Positions 40,411-48,393 are shown, counted from the first letter of the stretch. The stretch: DNA of 64,000 nucleotides from Streptomyces lincolnensis (GCF_001685355.1 NZ_CP016438.1:6014001-6078000); one strand, 5' to 3'. Numbers and translations are program-made. Notes: generated by a model not told the origin, from the letters alone.

Positions 40411-41601
40411 TCAGCAGATCGTCTGGCTCGTGTTGACGCGGGTGATGTTGCGGAACGTCGTGTTCGTGCCGCAGGGGCTCTCGCGGATGGAGGAGTTGGT
40501 GACCGTGAGGTTCTGGATGGTGATGTCGGAGTTGTTGGGGAACTCCGAGCGGGCGGCGAGGCGGAGTTCGCCGCCGCCGGTGATGGTGCCGGACTGGGCG
40601 GCGAGGTTGACGTTGTAGCAGTTCTCGATGAGGACCGAGTTGTTGCCGGTGTTGGAGAGGGTGACGCGGTCGATGACGGCGCCGCCGCTCTCGGAGACGC
40701 AGAAGACGCCGCGTCCGCCGCCCCGGGCCATCACCTCGCCGACACGGATGTTGGTGGGGTAGCCGTTGCCGACCCTGCCGTTGCGGTTGGCCATGCGGAA
40801 GGCGGCGTAACCGGTGCCGGTGCCCGCGTTCTCGGCGTCCACCTTCGTGACGGTGGCGTTGATCGTCTGGTTCAACAGAAGCCCGGACTCGCCGACGTTC
40901 CTGGCCGTCACCGTGCCGATCGTGAGGCCGTCCACGCCGTAGGTCTCGACCGCGTGGCTGCTCGCTCCCGAGACGTACACGTTGTCGATACGGACGTTGC
41001 GCGTCCACTGGCTGGTGTCGCCGCGGTTGTCGATGCGGACGCCGAGGCCGGCCGACAGGCGCATGTCGAGCTGGCCGAGGATCACGTTCTGGACGTTGCG
41101 CAGGAAGATGCCGTAGAGCGGGCGGCCGGTGAGGGTGAGGTGCTGGACCTCGATGTCGCGGGTGCCGCGGGAGTAGACCGGGGCCTGGTCGCCGCTGCCG
41201 GAGCCGGTGACGTTGATGGTGCCGCAGACGTCGAGGGCGGTGTAGCTGGGGAGTGAGATGCGCGAGGCGGCGGAGATCGAGCCCGAACCGCGGACCACGA
41301 CCCGTTCCTTGGCCGTTCGGCCCGCGGTGAGGCTGTTGACCGCTGCCTGGACCGCGGCCCGCATGTCGGTGCCCGTGTAGACGGTGCCGCTGCCGCGGCG
41401 GGCGGTCCAGGTGCTGCCGTTGAGCACGGCCTCGGCCTGGTAGGAGCCCTCCCCGCAGGCGGCCGCCGCGGCGGGGGGCGCGGCCGCGGTGGCCGGTGCG
41501 GTCATCAGGCCCGCGGTGGTGAGGAGGGCGAGGGTGGTGGCACCGAAGAGCTTTCGCTTGCCGAAGGACTTTCGGGTGGGGAGTGCGGCTCTGCGTCCCA
41601 T
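40411..41601 (-). CDS. Secreted right-handed beta-helix protein (polysaccharide lyase-like)
   Basis: The 396-residue protein starts at ATG 41601 (MGRRAALPTRKSFGKRKLFG). A signal peptide with the hydrophobic core ATTLALLTTAGLMTAPATA follows. The rest is made of repeats typical of parallel beta-helices, such as DIEVQHLTLTGRPLYGIFLR, NVRIDNVYVSGASSHAVETY and DITIQNLTVTNSSIRESPCG. Such proteins include pectate lyases and related carbohydrate-active enzymes; I cannot identify catalytic residues with confidence. A palindromic operator lies just upstream. It is cell-free or wall-associated, probably for plant or wall polysaccharide. Confidence 0.82.
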   Translation of the reverse strand: MGRRAALPTRKSFGKRKLFGATTLALLTTAGLMTAPATAAAPPAAAAACGEGSYQAEAVLNGSTWTARRGSGTVYTGTDMRAAVQAAVNSLTAGRTAKERVVVRGSGSISAASRISLPSYTALDVCGTINVTGSGSGDQAPVYSRGTRDIEVQHLTLTGRPLYGIFLRNVQNVILGQLDMRLSAGLGVRIDNRGDTSQWTRNVRIDNVYVSGASSHAVETYGVDGLTIGTVTARNVGESGLLLNQTINATVTKVDAENAGTGTGYAAFRMANRNGRVGNGYPTNIRVGEVMARGGGRGVFCVSESGGAVIDRVTLSNTGNNSVLIENCYNVNLAAQSGTITGGGELRLAARSEFPNNSDITIQNLTVTNSSIRESPCGTNTTFRNITRVNTSQTIC

Positions 41602-41630
41602 GGGGTCCGGTCCCGTCCTGTCGTCGAACC

Positions 41631-41650
41631 GATTCGACTGAATCGATTCA
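41631..41650. promoter_or_regulatory. LacI-type operator candidate upstream of the beta-helix gene
   Basis: TGAATCGATTCA (41639-41650) is a perfect 12-bp palindrome with a central CG. It overlaps a second inverted repeat, GATTC-gact-GAATC (41631-41644). It lies 30-50 bases before the start codon. LacI-family repressors of sugar genes use sites of this form; no LacI gene is in the window. Confidence 0.5.
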
Positions 41651-41721
41651 TGCTGTGAGGGCCCGGAGTTTGGCAAAGCGGCGGCAAAGCGTCAATGGGG
41701 TGGGCGGGACCGGTCTTTCAC

Positions 41722-41776
41722 GGTGTGCCGGCAACCGTGCGCCGACAACGGTGCGCCGACAACGGTGTACCGACAC
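41722..41776. repeat. 14-bp tandem repeat
   Basis: Four head-to-tail units of about 14 bp: GGTGTGCCGGCAAC, CGTGCGCCGACAAC, GGTGCGCCGACAAC and GGTGTACCGACAC. They lie in the non-coding gap between the beta-helix gene and merR. There are no spacers and no CRISPR-like structure. Confidence 0.8.
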
Positions 41777-41782
41777 GCGCCG

Positions 41783-41826
41783 GGCCGGTGGGCGCCGCTC
41801 GCTGTCACGGGCGACGCCCACCGGCC
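41783..41826 (-). terminator. Terminator of the MFS-merR operon
   Basis: GGCCGGTGGGCG and CGCCCACCGGCC form a 12-bp stem with a 20-base loop. It lies 15 bases after the merR stop on the minus strand. Confidence 0.7.
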
Positions 41827-41840
41827 GGTGCGCTCGGGGC

Positions 41841-42260
41841 TCAGGCGGCCGCGCGGGCCGCCAGGCGCTGGGGGCAGATCCGGTCGCCGGGCGGGACGGC
41901 CCGCTCGCGGAGTTCGCCGAGCCGGTCGAGCAACTCGGCGCGGACCCGGGCGAGATCGTCGATCCGCCCCTGGATCACGGCGAGCCGCTGCTCGAACACG
42001 GCGATCTTGGCACCGGGGTCCGCGCAGCTGTGGTCGCTCAGCAACTCGTCGCGCAGGCAGCCGTCGATGAGCAGCAGGTCCTCCGTGGTGAGGCCGGCCG
42101 CCAGGAGCAGCCGGATGTTCTCCACGACCTGTACGGCGTCCGGACCGTAGGTGCGGTAGCCGTTCGAGGTGCGCTCGGGGTGCAGCAGTCCGTGTTCCTC
42201 GTAGTACCGCAGTGCGCGGGTGGTGGTGCCGGTGGTGTGCGCGAGTTCCCCGATGCGCAT
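41841..42260 (-). CDS. MerR family regulator
   Basis: The 139-residue protein starts MRIGELAHTTGTTTRALRYY, the winged-helix DNA-binding domain (about 1-70), followed by EEHGLLHPERTSNGYRTYG and a coiled coil (FEQRLAVIQGRIDDLARVRA). A CL-type pair of cysteines is present (IDGCLRDELLSDHSCADPG), but the family ligand cannot be deduced. It is the second gene after the MFS pump (31-base gap), and a MerR-type promoter precedes the pump. Confidence 0.9.
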   Translation of the reverse strand: MRIGELAHTTGTTTRALRYYEEHGLLHPERTSNGYRTYGPDAVQVVENIRLLLAAGLTTEDLLLIDGCLRDELLSDHSCADPGAKIAVFEQRLAVIQGRIDDLARVRAELLDRLGELRERAVPPGDRICPQRLAARAAA

Positions 42261-42291
42261 GAGGGTTCCTTTCCGAGAGGGTGGGGGAGGG

Positions 42292-43560
42292 TCAGACGGC
42301 GCCTTCGCTCACCTGCTGTGCCGGTGCGGGCCGGGCCGCCGGTTCCTCCACGGCCTCGGCCGCCGCCGTACGACGGCGTTCCCCCGCGGCCTCGCCGAGG
42401 GCGAACACCAGGGCGACGAGGGCGACCGCGCCGCCGACCACCGGCAGCCAGCGCAGCCCGGCGCCCCCGGCGATGACCCGGCCGCCGAGCCAGCCGCCCA
42501 GCGCCGTACCGAGGTTGAACGCCGAGCTCTGCACGGTCAGCGCCAGGGTGCGGGCCTGCTGGGAGGCCACGTTGAGCAGACGGGTGTTCACCGCAGGCAT
42601 GACCGCGTAGTAGGCGGCGCCGAACAGGAACAGGAAGCCCACCGCCACGTACTTGAGGCCGGTCGTCGCGCCCAGGAGCAGCAGCGAGACCATCAGGGCC
42701 GCCACGGAGGCCGAGACGGCACCGAGCACCGAGCGGTCGGTGAGCCGGCCGCCGATCAGGTTGCCGACCGTGCCGCCGATGCCGAACAGCAGCAGGAGCA
42801 CGGTGACCGCGGACTCGCCGAAGCCGACGGCGTCGGTGAGCAGCGGAGTGACGTACGTGTAGGCGGTGAAGGACGCGGCGGCGCACAGCGCGGTGATCCC
42901 GGTGACGAGTTGCACCCGGCGGTCGCCGAGGACCTTGAGCTCCTTCAGCCGGCCCTGGTCCTCGTCGGCGGAGATGCCCGCGGTGTCGGGGGCGAGGGCG
43001 GCGACGGGCACGGTGATCGCGAGGGTCAGCACGGCGACCGCCCAGAAGGTGGCACGCCAGTCCAGCCACTGCCCGAGGGCCGTACCGATGGGCAGACCGG
43101 CGATCATCGCGAGGCTGAAGCCCAGCGAGACCCGGGCGACCGCCATGCCCCGCTTGTGCGGCGGCACGATGTCCGCCGCGATGCCGAAGAACAGCGGCAT
43201 CAGCGCGGAGTGGGCCAGGGCGGCGATGATCCGGCCGCCGGCCAGCGGCCAGAACGAGGGCGCCACGGCGGACACGACGTTGCCGAGGACGTAGACGATC
43301 ATCAGGCCGACCAGCAGCCGGCGGCGGCGCGCCCGCCCGGTGGTCAGGGCGAGGACCGGGCCGCCGATGACGACGGTCAGGGCGAAGGAGCTGACGAGCA
43401 GGCCCGCGGTGGACAGGGAGACACCGGCGTCGGCGGCGATGTCGGGCAGCAGGCCGGCGATCATGATCTCGCCCGTGCCGAGGGTGAACGAGCACAGGGT
43501 GAGAAGGGTCAGGGCCCAGGTGGTGCCCCGCTCGGTGGGGGGATTCGGTGATGTGGTCAT
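42292..43560 (-). CDS. MFS drug/sugar efflux transporter
   Basis: The 422-residue transporter has 12 predicted membrane helices: TTWALTLLTLCSFTLGTGEI in the first, then LVSSFALTVVIGGPVLALTT and motif-A-like GRARRRRLLVGLMIVYVLGN. It resembles the DHA1 group of proton-driven efflux pumps (Cmx/arabinose-efflux-like). I chose ATG 43560; ATG 43572 is in frame four codons earlier. A dyad at 43577 suggests leaderless expression under the MerR regulator encoded downstream. It could export the product of the neighbouring cyclitol cluster or a GBL. Confidence 0.88.
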   Translation of the reverse strand: MTTSPNPPTERGTTWALTLLTLCSFTLGTGEIMIAGLLPDIAADAGVSLSTAGLLVSSFALTVVIGGPVLALTTGRARRRRLLVGLMIVYVLGNVVSAVAPSFWPLAGGRIIAALAHSALMPLFFGIAADIVPPHKRGMAVARVSLGFSLAMIAGLPIGTALGQWLDWRATFWAVAVLTLAITVPVAALAPDTAGISADEDQGRLKELKVLGDRRVQLVTGITALCAAASFTAYTYVTPLLTDAVGFGESAVTVLLLLFGIGGTVGNLIGGRLTDRSVLGAVSASVAALMVSLLLLGATTGLKYVAVGFLFLFGAAYYAVMPAVNTRLLNVASQQARTLALTVQSSAFNLGTALGGWLGGRVIAGGAGLRWLPVVGGAVALVALVFALGEAAGERRRTAAAEAVEEPAARPAPAQQVSEGAV

Positions 43561-43576
43561 GGGTGGCAGCATCAAC

Positions 43577-43600
43577 CTTGACGTCAGGGTGAAGGTCAAG
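43577..43600 (-). promoter_or_regulatory. MerR-type promoter of the MFS-merR operon
   Basis: Read on the minus strand, CTTGAC (43600-43595) and GTCAAG (43582-43577) form an inverted repeat. TTGACC acts as -35, and a -10-like TGATGC follows 19 bases later (43574-43569). Stretched 19-20-base spacers with the dyad between the boxes are the mark of MerR-activated promoters. Transcription would begin at or very near the ATG at 43560. Confidence 0.6.
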
Positions 43601-43625
43601 TCGGGGACGGGCAGGGGCGGTCGGC

Positions 43626-44627
43626 TCAGGCCGCGCCGCATCTGTCCAGCGGGAGCGGGGCGCTCGCGGCGGGCTCGGCGGCCAGGGCGACGGACGCGGT
43701 GAAGCACTCCCGGTCGTGCTGCCGGGCCGTCACCAGCAGCCGGTCGGGGGCGGCGGGGTCGGGCGCGGTCTCCACCCAGCAGGGGGCGTCGAACTCGACG
43801 TACCGGGAGAACCGGGTGGTCATACCGACGGCGCGGGCCGGGCGGACGGGCGAGGCCGCGTGGGCGGCCTGGCGGGCCGCGTCGATCAGCAGCATCCCGG
43901 GGACGTGGTCCACGTCGTGGTCGAAGAGGACGGGATGGCCGGTGTCGACGCGCAGCCGGTGGCGGCCGGGGATGTCCGTGGGGGACAGCACGACGTCGTA
44001 CGGCCGCGACCGGCCTGCCTCCGGCGCGGCGAGCGGGGTGGGCGGGGGCAGGCGGCGCTCCAGGGCGTGGGCGATGTCGGCGTACTCGCCGCGCAGTCGC
44101 CGGTAGACCGCCGGGGTCTGGATGGAGAACCGCGTGGTCGCGGTGCCTATGAGGCGGTCGCCCTGGAGGGCGCGGATACGGACCGTGGCGGCACTGGCCC
44201 GGGTGCCGCGGCGGGTGACGTCGTGGCAGCCGGCGTGCAGGACGATCTCGTGGGGCGCGTCGTGCGGGCGGTCGGACGCGGGGGTGAGGGCGGGGGTGGC
44301 GCAGGAGGCGGCCGGGTCGTCCGTGGCGAGTTCGTAGTCGTAGGTCTCCCACAGCAGATGGTGGCCGAGGGGGACCTCGTAGGCCGCGTGCGACAGCGTC
44401 GGTAGGCACTGGCGGATCGTTTCTCCGAAGAGCAGCGGATCGATGCCGGCCGTTCTGGTGGTGTAGAAGGGGTGGACCTCCGGCCAGCGGGCCCTGATCA
44501 GGAAACTGTCGGGGCCGGTGCGCCGCCAGGAGGTGAGGAGTGTCTCGTCCGCGTTGCGCTTGTGGCTGTAACTCTGCGGAACGGGGGCCCACGGTGACGG
44601 AGTCGGGTCCTGGTGGGTCCGGGTCAT
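43626..44627 (-). CDS. AfsA-type gamma-butyrolactone synthase
   Basis: The 333-residue protein belongs to the AfsA/ScbA family, which joins dihydroxyacetone phosphate and a beta-ketoacyl chain to start GBL signal synthesis. The start MTRTHQDPTPSPWAPVPQSY is followed by the first AfsA hotdog repeat (about 20-150, with HKRNADETLLTSWRRTGPDS) and the second (about 195-320, with VLFDHDVDHVPGMLLIDAAR, then YVEFDAPCWVE). GAGGGAGC is the ribosome site. It is divergent from an ArpA-type receptor gene, the standard synthase-receptor pair. Confidence 0.9.
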   Translation of the reverse strand: MTRTHQDPTPSPWAPVPQSYSHKRNADETLLTSWRRTGPDSFLIRARWPEVHPFYTTRTAGIDPLLFGETIRQCLPTLSHAAYEVPLGHHLLWETYDYELATDDPAASCATPALTPASDRPHDAPHEIVLHAGCHDVTRRGTRASAATVRIRALQGDRLIGTATTRFSIQTPAVYRRLRGEYADIAHALERRLPPPTPLAAPEAGRSRPYDVVLSPTDIPGRHRLRVDTGHPVLFDHDVDHVPGMLLIDAARQAAHAASPVRPARAVGMTTRFSRYVEFDAPCWVETAPDPAAPDRLLVTARQHDRECFTASVALAAEPAASAPLPLDRCGAA

Positions 44628-44725
44628 GGATGCTCCCTCGTCTTCTGGAAAGCTTCGTCTGGAAAACAGGACAGACCATGCGGGCGGGGTTACCGCACGG
44701 CGATCGTCCCACGGGTCTAGAGGGA

Positions 44726-44756
44726 TACTATAAAGGGCGATCGTTTTGTTTTTGCG
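44726..44756. promoter_or_regulatory. Candidate GBL-receptor operator (ARE), site 1
   Basis: CGATCGTTTTGTTT (44738-44751), inside AAAGGGCGATCGTTTTG, starts seven bases after a TACTAT box (44726-44731) that could be the -10 of the receptor gene. The same motif, one base different and in the same orientation, occurs at 46445 before the LysR gene. AT-rich inverted sites in front of receptor genes are typical autoregulatory elements of ArpA-family repressors. Confidence 0.6.
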
Positions 44757-44788
44757 ACTGTCACTTCTCATTTACATGGAGCTGCCAG

Positions 44789-45415
44789 ATGACACGGCCC
44801 AAGCAGGAGCGCGCGGTCCGTACCCGGGAGGCGATCCTGACGGCGGCGGCCGAGGTCTTCGACGAGTTCGGGTACTCGGCCGCGGGCGTCAGCAGGATCC
44901 TGCAACGGGCGGGGGTCACGCAGGGCGCGATGTACTTCCACTTCAAGTCCAAGGAGGACCTCGGCCGGTCGGTGCTCGTGGAGCAGGCCTCCACGCTCAA
45001 CCTGCCCGACGAGCCCGCCGGACTCCAGCAGCTGATCGACGTGACCCTCTATCTGGGTTTCGAGCTGAAGCGGAACGTGCTGCTGCGGGCCGGGGTGCGG
45101 CTGGCCGTGGAGCAGGGTGAGGCCGGGCTGCGGGACTTCACCGTCTACCGCTGGTGGATCGCCCGCTTCCGGGCCGAGCTGGACGTCGCCGAGCGGCGAG
45201 GTGAGCTGTTGCCCCAGGTCGACGGCGCGGAGTTCGCCCGGGTCCTGGTCGGCGCCTTCACCGGCACCCAGCTGATGTCCCATCTGGAGAACGACCGGGA
45301 GGACCTGCCCGCCCAGATCGCGGTGCTGTGGAACTACCTGCTGCCGGGGGTCGCCACCCCCGCCGTCCTGGCCCGGCTGACCGTGGACGTGGAGCGCGGG
45401 AAGGCGATGCTGTGA
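44789..45415 (+). CDS. ArpA/ScbR-type gamma-butyrolactone receptor (TetR family)
   Basis: The 208-residue repressor starts at ATG 44789 (MTRPKQERAVRTREAILTAA). The HTH is at about 29-52 (SAAGVSRILQRAGVTQGAMY), followed by FHFKSKEDLGRSVLVEQA, the combination typical of GBL receptors. The ligand domain contains DFTVYRWWIARFRAELD with the conserved Trp pair of the binding pocket. It probably represses itself and other genes until the GBL appears. Its stop overlaps the epimerase start by four bases (GTGA). Confidence 0.92.
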   Translation: MTRPKQERAVRTREAILTAAAEVFDEFGYSAAGVSRILQRAGVTQGAMYFHFKSKEDLGRSVLVEQASTLNLPDEPAGLQQLIDVTLYLGFELKRNVLLRAGVRLAVEQGEAGLRDFTVYRWWIARFRAELDVAERRGELLPQVDGAEFARVLVGAFTGTQLMSHLENDREDLPAQIAVLWNYLLPGVATPAVLARLTVDVERGKAML

Positions 45416-46392
45416 GCGGGGTGAACGTCCTGCTCACCGGGGCCACCGGGTTCGTCGGCTCGGCCGTGCTGCGCGCGCTGTCGGCGGCCGCCGCCGACGG
45501 CGCCGACTTCTCGGTGCGGGCCGTCGTGCGCACCGCGCCGGCCGGCCAGGAGCAGCTGCCCGGCGTGACCTGGGCCCGTGCCGACCTCACGGAGCCGGGC
45601 TCGCTGCACGGCCTCGGCACCGGCTGTGACCTGCTGCTCCACCTCGCCGCCCGGGTCGGCGGCGACGAGGACGCCTGCACGACGGTGAACGTGGGCGGGA
45701 CGAGCGCGCTGCTCGGCGAGGCCCGCCGCGCCGGCGTCGGGCGGATCCTACTGCTGTCCACGGCCGCCGTGTACGGCGCCGGGCCGCACCGGGGCATCCC
45801 GGTCGACGGGGTCGAGCCCGCGCCGGTCTCCGCGGCCAGCCGCACCCGGCTGGCCGCCGAGCGGCTGGTGCTGGCCGCCGGGGGGACCGTGCTGCGGCCC
45901 GGGCTGGTCCTGGGTACCGGGGACCGGTGGGTGGTGCCCGCGCTGGCCGAGCTCGCGGAGCGGGTGCCGGCCCGCTGGGGCGGCGGGCGGGGGCGGCTGT
46001 CCGTGGTGGACGTGCGGGACCTCGCCCGGCTGATCGTGGCGCTCGCCCTCGCCGTACGGCTGCCGGGTGGGGTGCATCACGCCAGTCACCCGGAGCCGGT
46101 GCGGGTCGGCGAGCTGCTCTCATGGCTCGCCGGGCACGGGGTGCTGCCCGAGGTCTCCGGGCGGGACTGGCCGATCGAGCGGTGCGTGGCGGAGCTGGGG
46201 CGGACGCCGGGGCGGGTCAGCGAGCGTCAGTTCCGGTTGCTGTCCGAGGACCACTGGTACGACAGCGGGGAGATCTGGCGGTTCGCCGACTGCCCGCCCG
46301 GGCCCGGACCGCTGGCGGGGCTGGCGGACGCGGCCGGCTGGTACCGGGCGCTGACGGGCTCCACGGGCCCCTCCGCCCCCTCCAGCCGGTAG
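45412..46392 (+). CDS. NAD-dependent epimerase/dehydratase (possible GBL-pathway reductase)
   Basis: An extended SDR of about 326 residues. The Rossmann motif is VLLTGATGFVGSAVLRAL near residues 6-23, then LLHLAARVG and LLLSTAAVYGAGPHRG. The catalytic-loop Tyr-x3-Lys is not obvious: the place reads SAASRTRLAAERLVLAAGG, with no Tyr, so the Ser-Tyr-Lys triad may be altered. It starts at GTG 45412, overlapping the receptor stop, so its dose is tied to the receptor. Similar SDRs sit beside AfsA homologues in other clusters (JadW2-like), where they are placed in GBL synthesis; that is inference here. Confidence 0.75.
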   Translation: MSGVNVLLTGATGFVGSAVLRALSAAAADGADFSVRAVVRTAPAGQEQLPGVTWARADLTEPGSLHGLGTGCDLLLHLAARVGGDEDACTTVNVGGTSALLGEARRAGVGRILLLSTAAVYGAGPHRGIPVDGVEPAPVSAASRTRLAAERLVLAAGGTVLRPGLVLGTGDRWVVPALAELAERVPARWGGGRGRLSVVDVRDLARLIVALALAVRLPGGVHHASHPEPVRVGELLSWLAGHGVLPEVSGRDWPIERCVAELGRTPGRVSERQFRLLSEDHWYDSGEIWRFADCPPGPGPLAGLADAAGWYRALTGSTGPSAPSSR

Positions 46393-46433
46393 GTAAAGAC
46401 TTGGTTTTGCCTTTGCCGTGACTTCATCAAGCA

Positions 46434-46465
46434 ACTTTGCAAAACGATCGTTCTGTTTGTAATTT
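46434..46465. promoter_or_regulatory. Candidate GBL-receptor operator (ARE), site 2
   Basis: The core CGATCGTTCTGTTT at 46445-46458 lies in the near-palindrome TGCAAAACGATCGTTCTG, then TTTGTAA. It differs by one base from site 1 and is in the same orientation. It lies about 65 bases before the LysR start, in the region where its promoter should be, so the receptor probably controls this regulator. Confidence 0.62.
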
Positions 46466-46526
46466 GGGGCTGAGTGGTTCGGTGAGCCCCTCGAAGTGAC
46501 CACCACCCCATGGAGGACACTCCACA

Positions 46527-47414
46527 GTGCGCGCAATATCGCCCCACCAGGCGGCCGTCGCGGACATAGGCATACGCCATCTGCGGGCCTTCCTCGTGCT
46601 GGCCGAGCAGTTGAGCTTCACCCAGGCCGCTGCCTCCCTGCACACCACCCAGCCCTCCCTGACCCGGTCCATCCACCGGCTCGAAGAGGCCCTGGGCGCA
46701 CGGCTCTTCCACCGCACCACCCGTCATGTGCGGCTCAGCGAATCCGGTGTGCTGCTGCGGGAGGAGCTCAAGGAGCTGTTGCCCCGTCTGGAGTCCGTGC
46801 TGACACCGCGCCACGACATCCAGACCCTGCGGATCGGCTTCAGCTGGCTCTTCCCCGACGAGCTCCTCCAGAACGCCATCGCCGGTTTCGAGCGGACCTA
46901 CGGCGTCGCCGTCGACCTCGTCCGCCGGGACGAGCGGTGCGCGGGGCTGGACGAGGGCGCCGTCCAGCTGGCCGTGCTGCGGGGCCGGCAGCCCGCCCGG
47001 GGGCTGCGCACCGTGCGGATCGCCCAGGAGGAGCGGGTCGCCGCCGTGTCCCGAAGATCCCCGCTGGCCCGTCGGCGCAGCCTCGACTGGACCGAGTTCG
47101 CCGAGCACCCCGTCATGATCAACACCGTGAGCGGTGCCACACAGGTGCGGGACTGGCCGGAGGAGGCCAGGCCCGGCACGGTGACGCTGTGCGGCGGCTT
47201 CGTCGAGTGGCTGGAGCTGATCGCGGAGGGGCGCGGGATCGGTGTCGCGCCCGACCTGGTGATGCGCCGCAATCCGCATCCCGGGGTCCGGTTCATCCCG
47301 ATCACCGAGGCCCCGCCGATGCCGCTGTGGCTGGCCCGCCCCTCGACCGGCGCCCACCCGCTGGCGATCCGCTTCATGGAACGCGCCGTCGCGGTACGGC
47401 AGGCGGCGGCCTGA
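46527..47414 (+). CDS. LysR family regulator
   Basis: The 295-residue regulator starts at GTG 46527. The winged helix lies at about 16-75 (IRHLRAFLVLAEQLSFTQAA, then TTQPSLTRSIHRLEEALG), and a substrate-binding domain follows from about 98. It is next to the GBL genes and carries an ARE-like site upstream, so it fits as a pathway regulator for the convergent cyclitol operon. A bidirectional terminator separates it from that operon. Confidence 0.9.
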   Translation: MRAISPHQAAVADIGIRHLRAFLVLAEQLSFTQAAASLHTTQPSLTRSIHRLEEALGARLFHRTTRHVRLSESGVLLREELKELLPRLESVLTPRHDIQTLRIGFSWLFPDELLQNAIAGFERTYGVAVDLVRRDERCAGLDEGAVQLAVLRGRQPARGLRTVRIAQEERVAAVSRRSPLARRRSLDWTEFAEHPVMINTVSGATQVRDWPEEARPGTVTLCGGFVEWLELIAEGRGIGVAPDLVMRRNPHPGVRFIPITEAPPMPLWLARPSTGAHPLAIRFMERAVAVRQAAA

Positions 47415-47421
47415 GCGGACT

Positions 47422-47461
47422 CCCGGTGGGTGCCGACGCGGAGGGGGCGGCACCCACCGGG
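47422..47461. terminator. Bidirectional terminator between LysR and LLM genes
   Basis: CCCGGTGGGTGCC pairs perfectly with GGCACCCACCGGG (13 bp, 14-base loop). It lies eight bases after the LysR stop and 40 bases beyond the LLM stop on the other strand, so it can serve both convergent genes. Confidence 0.82.
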
Positions 47462-47501
47462 CTCTACGGGGAAACCGGGCCCTACGCAGAGAGTGATGGG
47501 C

Positions 47502-48341
47502 TCACTCGCCGCGCCACGCGGCGATCGCCAGCTCGTACCGCTCCAGATAGCGCTCGATCACGGCACGGCCGGCCGCCGGGAGCAGGGTCAGGACGCGGGT
47601 GACGCCCGCGCGTTCGCAGCGCTCCAGGACGTGCGGGTCGTGCGGCACGCCGGCCAGCACCACGGGGACGGGCGCGCGGCCGGCGTCCTCGGCGCGCTTG
47701 TTCAGCTCGGGGATGCGCCGGAGCGTGCTGGCGAGGGTGTCCTCGTCGCCGAAGTCGGGCAGCCAGGCGTCCCCGTAGGCCAGGACCCGGTCCAGGACCC
47801 GGGGTCCCATGCCGCCGACCATGACCGGCGGATGCGGCCACTGGGCCGGCTTGGGCCAGGACCAGACGCCCTCGAAGGCGACGTGCTTGCCGGTGTACGT
47901 GGCCTCCGTCCGGGTCCAGATCGCCCGCATCGCCTCCACGTGCTCCCGCATCCGGGCGAAACGGCGGTCCGGGTCCACGCCGTGGTGGCGCATCTCGTCC
48001 GTGGCCCAGCCCGCGCCGACGCCGAAGTCGACGCGGCCGCCGGAGAGATGGTCCACGCTGGCGACGGTCTTGGCCAGCACCAGCGGGTCGTGCTGGGCCA
48101 CCAGGCAGATGGCGCTGCCGACGCGGAGCGAGCGGGTGGCGCAGGCCGCGGCGGTGGCCGCCACGAACGGATCCAGCGTCTCCCGGAACTTGTGCGGCAT
48201 CCGCGCCGACTGCGCGCCCGCCACCGCGTGCGTGTGCTCGGCGAAGTACAGGGCGGTGTGCCCGTGTTCCTCCAGCAACCGGGCCAGCGGACCCGGCGGC
48301 ATGGTGGCGGGGGTGGCGAAGACGGAGGCGCCGGTTTCCAT
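47502..48341 (-). CDS. LLM class F420-dependent oxidoreductase
   Basis: The 279-residue TIM-barrel enzyme has the luciferase-like start GPLARLLEEHGHTALYFAEH, SLRVGSAICLVAQHDPLVLA, the cofactor-binding SGGRVDFGVGAGWATDEMRH and WPHPPVMVGGMGPRVLDRVL. Actinomycete members mostly use F420. It is the last gene of the cyclitol operon direction, but a strong hairpin stands between it and the beta-lactamase-like gene, so it may have its own promoter. It could carry out an oxidation or epoxidation-like step of the pathway. Confidence 0.86.
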   Translation of the reverse strand: METGASVFATPATMPPGPLARLLEEHGHTALYFAEHTHAVAGAQSARMPHKFRETLDPFVAATAAACATRSLRVGSAICLVAQHDPLVLAKTVASVDHLSGGRVDFGVGAGWATDEMRHHGVDPDRRFARMREHVEAMRAIWTRTEATYTGKHVAFEGVWSWPKPAQWPHPPVMVGGMGPRVLDRVLAYGDAWLPDFGDEDTLASTLRRIPELNKRAEDAGRAPVPVVLAGVPHDPHVLERCERAGVTRVLTLLPAAGRAVIERYLERYELAIAAWRGE

Positions 48342-48393
48342 GAGAAGTGCTCCGGTGAGGGGGAGTTGGGGGAAGAGCGAGCGTAATGGGGAA

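Noticed and set aside
41722..41776. CRISPR-like array
   Set aside because: Units are 14 bp, directly joined, without spacers, and no cas genes are present.
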